Part shown: positions 1 to 64,000 of the stretch, piece after piece | Position numbering within the stretch: the first letter of the stretch is position 1 | Layout of the letters: each line of letters begins with the position of its first letter | From: Astropecten irregularis | Lineage: Eukaryota; Echinodermata; Asteroidea; Paxillosida; Astropectinidae | Assembly (NCBI GenBank): GCA_963971285.1 | Contig: OZ020249.1 | Coordinates: 3,658,001 to 3,722,000 of the forward strand | DNA length: 64,000 nucleotides | Reading direction: 5' to 3' | Notes under the pieces: model-generated | Database searches by the model: none | What the model saw: the letters and a program-made list of their open reading frames with translations, nothing else | What the model was told of the DNA's origin: nothing | Made by a program: the position numbers and the translations under genes

Positions 1-267
1 ACACGTTGCCCACTTTTTGAGAAAACAGTGAAAAACAGCCACAGCATTTCTGAAGTCTTTTCTCTTTTATTTTTGATCTTTTAAAAGATCAAAACGATTT
101 TCAGTCGTTGTTTTGCTAATTTCTGGATAAATACACCATTTCAGGCGGAAAAAGTTAAGTTTAACAGTATGTTTTTACCACCACCATCTTCATATCCTGT
201 AAGTTATACGTAAACTATCTGTAAAAAAATTTCTGTTTTGGTTTCTAACCAAAGTATGATACCACCT
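1..267 (-). mobile_element. TTAA-A MITE, truncated by window edge
   Basis: Family A of a TTAA-flanked MITE set. Canonical ends are TTAA|AGGTAGTATCATACTTTGG and its inverted complement; complete copies are about 350-370 bp. This copy runs in reverse and keeps its right terminal repeat (ACCAAAGTATGATACCACCT then TTAA at 268-271). A central GATCTTTTAAAAGATC palindrome is typical. Confidence 0.85.
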
Positions 268-1491
268 TTAACAGTTTGAGGTTGAGAATTAGCGAGCAAT
301 AATCGTCCAGAGTCTAGAACATTGGCAATCCGCACACACCTGAGGGTTTAGAGAAAAGGTCTTGGGATGAAAAAAAAGTGTTTTGTTGTTGATGTCTTCA
401 GCTTGAAAAGGTCTTAAGATTCTTCCCGCAAAGAGGGCCTCAGGGTGCGATGGGGCTAGACCGGAGTCCCCCAGACCAAAATGGTGTGAACTGTGAAGAT
501 GTTTTTTCCTTGTCTGGCTCATCACACAGTCTTTGGGTATTGGAACAAGCCCTAGTAGTCAATTGTCAAGGGGGGGGGTTTCTTTTAGTACCAGCCAGCC
601 CCATTGGGTATTTGCAGAACTGGGAGAAGACACAGTCCTCTCCTAAATTCCCTTGATTGTTCTGCTCTGGGCCTGAATTACTCGAACAGTCTTCAGAAAC
701 AATGAGAGCAATTTACAGTCTGGCGCTGGGGAAACGTAGTTCATTGATATGCGTCTGTCATTATTCCTTGTGTTCATTTCCTGCGACTGCTGTTTATGCC
801 TTGAAGACTTGCTGGGTATTTTTTAGAAATTATAGAAGAGAAAAGAACAAAGTTGTTGCCCTGCACATTGACGGAAATAAAACACTCCATGTTATGTGTA
901 AATGTCATCATCATCATCATAGTACGGTTAGTTCATGTGTTGAACTGCCGTGGTCCTCCATGCGTCTTTATTCTGGGCCAATCTATAAGCGCCATCAAAA
1001 CTCAAGCCAGTTATCTTTTTGATGTTGTCGCTGTAATCGTGTTTTGGGTCTACCTCTTCTTCTTTTTCCGTAGACGCACCCAGTTAATAGTTCCTTTTCC
1101 AGCAGATTGGTTCTGAGAATGTGTAAATGTACAGGGGGAAAAATAACAAAGTATTTCATTTGGTGAGCACATGATGGCTTGTAATGTAGTAGTGCAAATG
1201 ATACAGTGTAGGCCCTACATGCTTACATTGTACATTAATACACTGTACAGTGCAGTATTACATGTAATACCTAACTGAAAAATGGTACATGCACGTGCAG
1301 ATAAGATTTCGTGGCATTTTGTTTCAAAAGCTCAGCGTGGTATTTTGAAATAACAGTCTTCATTTATGGAATTTGAGCAACCTGAGAACAAACAATCATA
1401 ATTATTCCCTGACGATAACATGAGTCTATTTTTTGGTCGGCTCGTGTCAGACATTGTTTAAATTCCAAGGAAATCCTCCATCTTAAGTTAA

Positions 1492-1676
1492 AGGTAGTAT
1501 CATACTTTGGTTTTTATCAAAGATTTATACAGATTCATGTGCACAAATATCAAGACAGATACAGTAACAGTCATCTCTGACAATTTCAGTCCCATACGGT
1601 GCCCACTTTTTGAGAAAACAGTGAAAAACGGCCACAGTATTTCTAAAGTCTTTTCTCTTATATTTTTTATCTTTTC
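1492..1676 (-). mobile_element. TTAA-A MITE fragment
   Basis: Begins at TTAA (1488-1491) with a full AGGTAGTATCATACTTTGG terminus and breaks off at the central palindrome. The sequence after it (1680-1790) is repeated near 44560-44700. Confidence 0.85.
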
Positions 1677-1830
1677 GTCATGCGGCCCAATCCCTTCATT
1701 TTGTTTTGTGGGCCTCAAATGGCGGTAGCAAAATAAGTCCCAAGCCTATAGCCTCAAGCCTGGTTTTGTAAAGGCCCTATGACTGAAAAATAGGATGATA
1801 TTAAAGTCTGTATGTCACCTTAAATTGCAT

Positions 1831-1965
1831 GTGTGGAGTACTGTGGCTTATTGGTCAGGTTCATTTTACTTGAGATCTTAGTGCGGATCTTCACTGGTTG
1901 CGGGTTCAAGTCCAGCCACAGGATTGTGCTGCTTGTGTCCTTAAGCAAGCCACTTTGCCCCAATT
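1831..1965 (+). mobile_element. SINE S1, 5' fragment
   Basis: tRNA-like head (AGTACTGTGGCTTATTGGTC ... GGGTTCAAGTCCAGCCACAG) and the TGCTTGTGTCCTTAAGCAAG segment. It runs directly into the MITE at 1982. Confidence 0.7.
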
Positions 1966-1981
1966 GCCCCAACAGCACAGC

Positions 1982-2237
1982 GGCCAATTTCATAGAGCTG
2001 CTTAGCACTAAAATTTGCTAAGCATGACATTTCTGTCTAAGTAGTAAAAACTGGATTAACAACCACATTTCTGTGTGTTGTGTATCACTTGCAATTGTTC
2101 TTTGGCTGTTTGCTGACCACGACTATCAAATGGAATTTTCAATGGTGGTTTGTTTTATTGGGCAAGCAATTGTTTGTGCTAAGCAATTGTTTGTGCTAAG
2201 CAATTTTTTGTGCTAAGCAGCTCTATGAAATTGGCCC
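1982..2237 (-). mobile_element. GGGGCCAATTTCAT family MITE (type 1)
   Basis: Inverted-repeat element of about 240-255 bp whose ends read GGCCAATTTCATAGAGCTGC and its complement. The interior includes TATCACTTGCAATTGTTCTT. Six type 1 copies occur in this window. Confidence 0.85.
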
Positions 2238-2593
2238 AATATGTATATATATGTACACACCATACAACCACTGTAGAACTGGAAAGCCGACTATTTAATG
2301 TGTGAACTGATTATCGACCACAACAATGTTATTTATTTTAAAAAGATGGCACGAGAAAATGAGAGCACAAAAGAATGAGTCAGAACTCATCTTGAAAATC
2401 ACACGGTCTGCTGCAACTACCGTCTGTCCACGCAATAATATACCCCTCCCTTCTTTAATCTCAGTTTGGTTGGAATATATATGTCATGACTTCTTTTCTG
2501 TGGGGATATTAGATATGAAGAATTGATCAGTCATCCTGATTTTATATTCTGTTTTGGTGACCGCTTTCTTCTTTTTTGTTTCGTACCATGCAG

Positions 2594-63353
<60,760 letters not shown>

Positions 63354-63459
63354 GTAAATGCTGATCAGTCAGATCTGGCCGTGGAGACAATTTCCTAGAG
63401 ATGTTTGACAACTTATATTTGCACTGACTATAGCAGAAACAATTGCTTAATAAGCATGT

Positions 63460-63833
63460 GGGGTGCTGTGGCCTCGTGGTCTGGCGTGTTAAACTCAAAG
63501 TCTTGTGGTCAATCTTCAGATTGTGGGTTCGAATCCAGCCATGGGTTAATTGTGCTTGCATTCTTTTGCAAGACGCTTTGTCACATATTGATCCTCTTCA
63601 CCCAGATATAAATGGGTACCTGTGAGGGTAGAGATGGCTTTGTGGTTTGATTATAGCCTCTGTGCACTGAATACGGCAGCCAGGGCTGTATACTCCCCAG
63701 GGAGTTGAGATGGTTTCAGGAATGTAAATTATGGCCTAATGACCAGGGATAATAATTAATTTGCACCATGAGCGTCATGCTTGGCGGATACCGCCGCATT
63801 ATAAGTGTCCATTATTATTATTATTATAAAGGA
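63460..63833 (+). mobile_element. SINE S1, full copy
   Basis: Head GGGTGCTGTGGCCTCGTGGT, B-box GGTTCGAATCCAGCCATGG, body GAGGGTAGAGATGGCTTTGT, CTCCCCAGGGAGTTGAGATG, and a tail TATAAGTGTCCATTATTATT. It lies about 105 bp after exon P. Confidence 0.88.
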
Positions 63834-64000
63834 AAAGAAACTATAATATTGGGCTGGTATCTCCATTGAGCCTGGGCAGGGCCGAGAAGGCACCCTGGCT
63901 CTTTGGGCTTCTATAATCCCCGGCCCCAAACGATAGAGAGTCTACGTTAAATCATATTTCAAAAAGTATCAGTAAATTTAGGAGCTTGCTCATTCAACCA

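Larger units (their letters stand above)
1..2593 (+). other. Intron upstream of exon A (no gene seen)
   Basis: Contains a truncated TTAA-A MITE (1-267), a second fragment (1492-1676), a SINE remnant (1831-1965) and a GGCCAATTTCAT-type element (1982-2237). The stretch 270-1480 shows no recognisable gene or repeat apart from a short CATCAT run near 907. The open frames there have no domain and start at arbitrary ATGs. Confidence 0.6.

Noticed and set aside
450..1116. Open frames of 68-121 residues upstream of exon A as candidate first coding exons
   Set aside because: None resembles a dystrophin N-terminus or ends at a convincing phase 1 donor.

Overview
This 64 kb window is eukaryotic, intron-rich and packed with repeats. 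It holds the 5' half of a single protein-coding gene on the + strand: a dystrophin/utrophin (DMD) orthologue. Sixteen exons between 2594 and 63353 join without a frame break into 2211 nt, or 737 codons. The joined protein reads CH1, CH2 (the actin-binding pair), a short hinge, spectrin repeats 1-3, a hinge-2-like Thr/Pro-rich segment, and the start of spectrin repeat 4. Both ends are open: the first exon enters in phase 1 and the last leaves in phase 1. The start codon lies upstream of the window. The rest of the rod and the WW/EF/ZZ/coiled-coil end lie downstream.

Exon lengths and phases follow the vertebrate DMD map closely. Four exons equal human exons 2, 4, 5 and 11 exactly (62, 78, 93, 182 nt), and the last equals human exon 19 (88 nt). 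Two exons of 92 and 81 nt add up to the 173 nt of human exon 6, with a 3.2 kb intron between them. Human exons 13-15 are rearranged into two exons, human exons 17+18 are one exon, and no counterpart of human exon 9 is seen. One dystrophin/utrophin-like gene, the lack of vertebrate repeats, and abundant short inverted-repeat elements and tRNA-headed SINEs suggest a marine invertebrate deuterostome, probably an echinoderm. That organism call is inference.

Layout: 1-2593 upstream intron; 2594-2655 exon A; a 16.0 kb intron; exons B and C (18.7-20.6 kb); a 5.6 kb intron; exon D (26.2 kb); a 15.6 kb intron; then exons E to P between 41.9 and 63.4 kb with introns of 0.34-4.4 kb. No second protein-coding gene was found on either strand. 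The long open frames elsewhere come from repeats: hexamer arrays, a 120-bp minisatellite, and MITE interiors.

The introns are a museum of non-autonomous DNA transposons, many with complete terminal inverted repeats (TIRs). There is a four-subfamily TTAA-flanked (piggyBac-type) MITE set with at least 17 copies; a GGGGCCAATTTCAT-type palindromic superfamily; a hAT-type element with an exact 8-bp duplication inside a SINE; Tigger/pogo-like elements; a 1.94 kb element carrying eight TGACGTCA palindromes; and several nested insertions whose empty sites can be read from a second copy. Two antisense LINE 3' fragments and several tRNA-headed SINE families are also present. Two MITEs end only 20 and 35 bp before a dystrophin 3' splice site, and one fills about three quarters of a 340-bp intron. 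Transposons have therefore reshaped the splice-site surroundings of a conserved gene.
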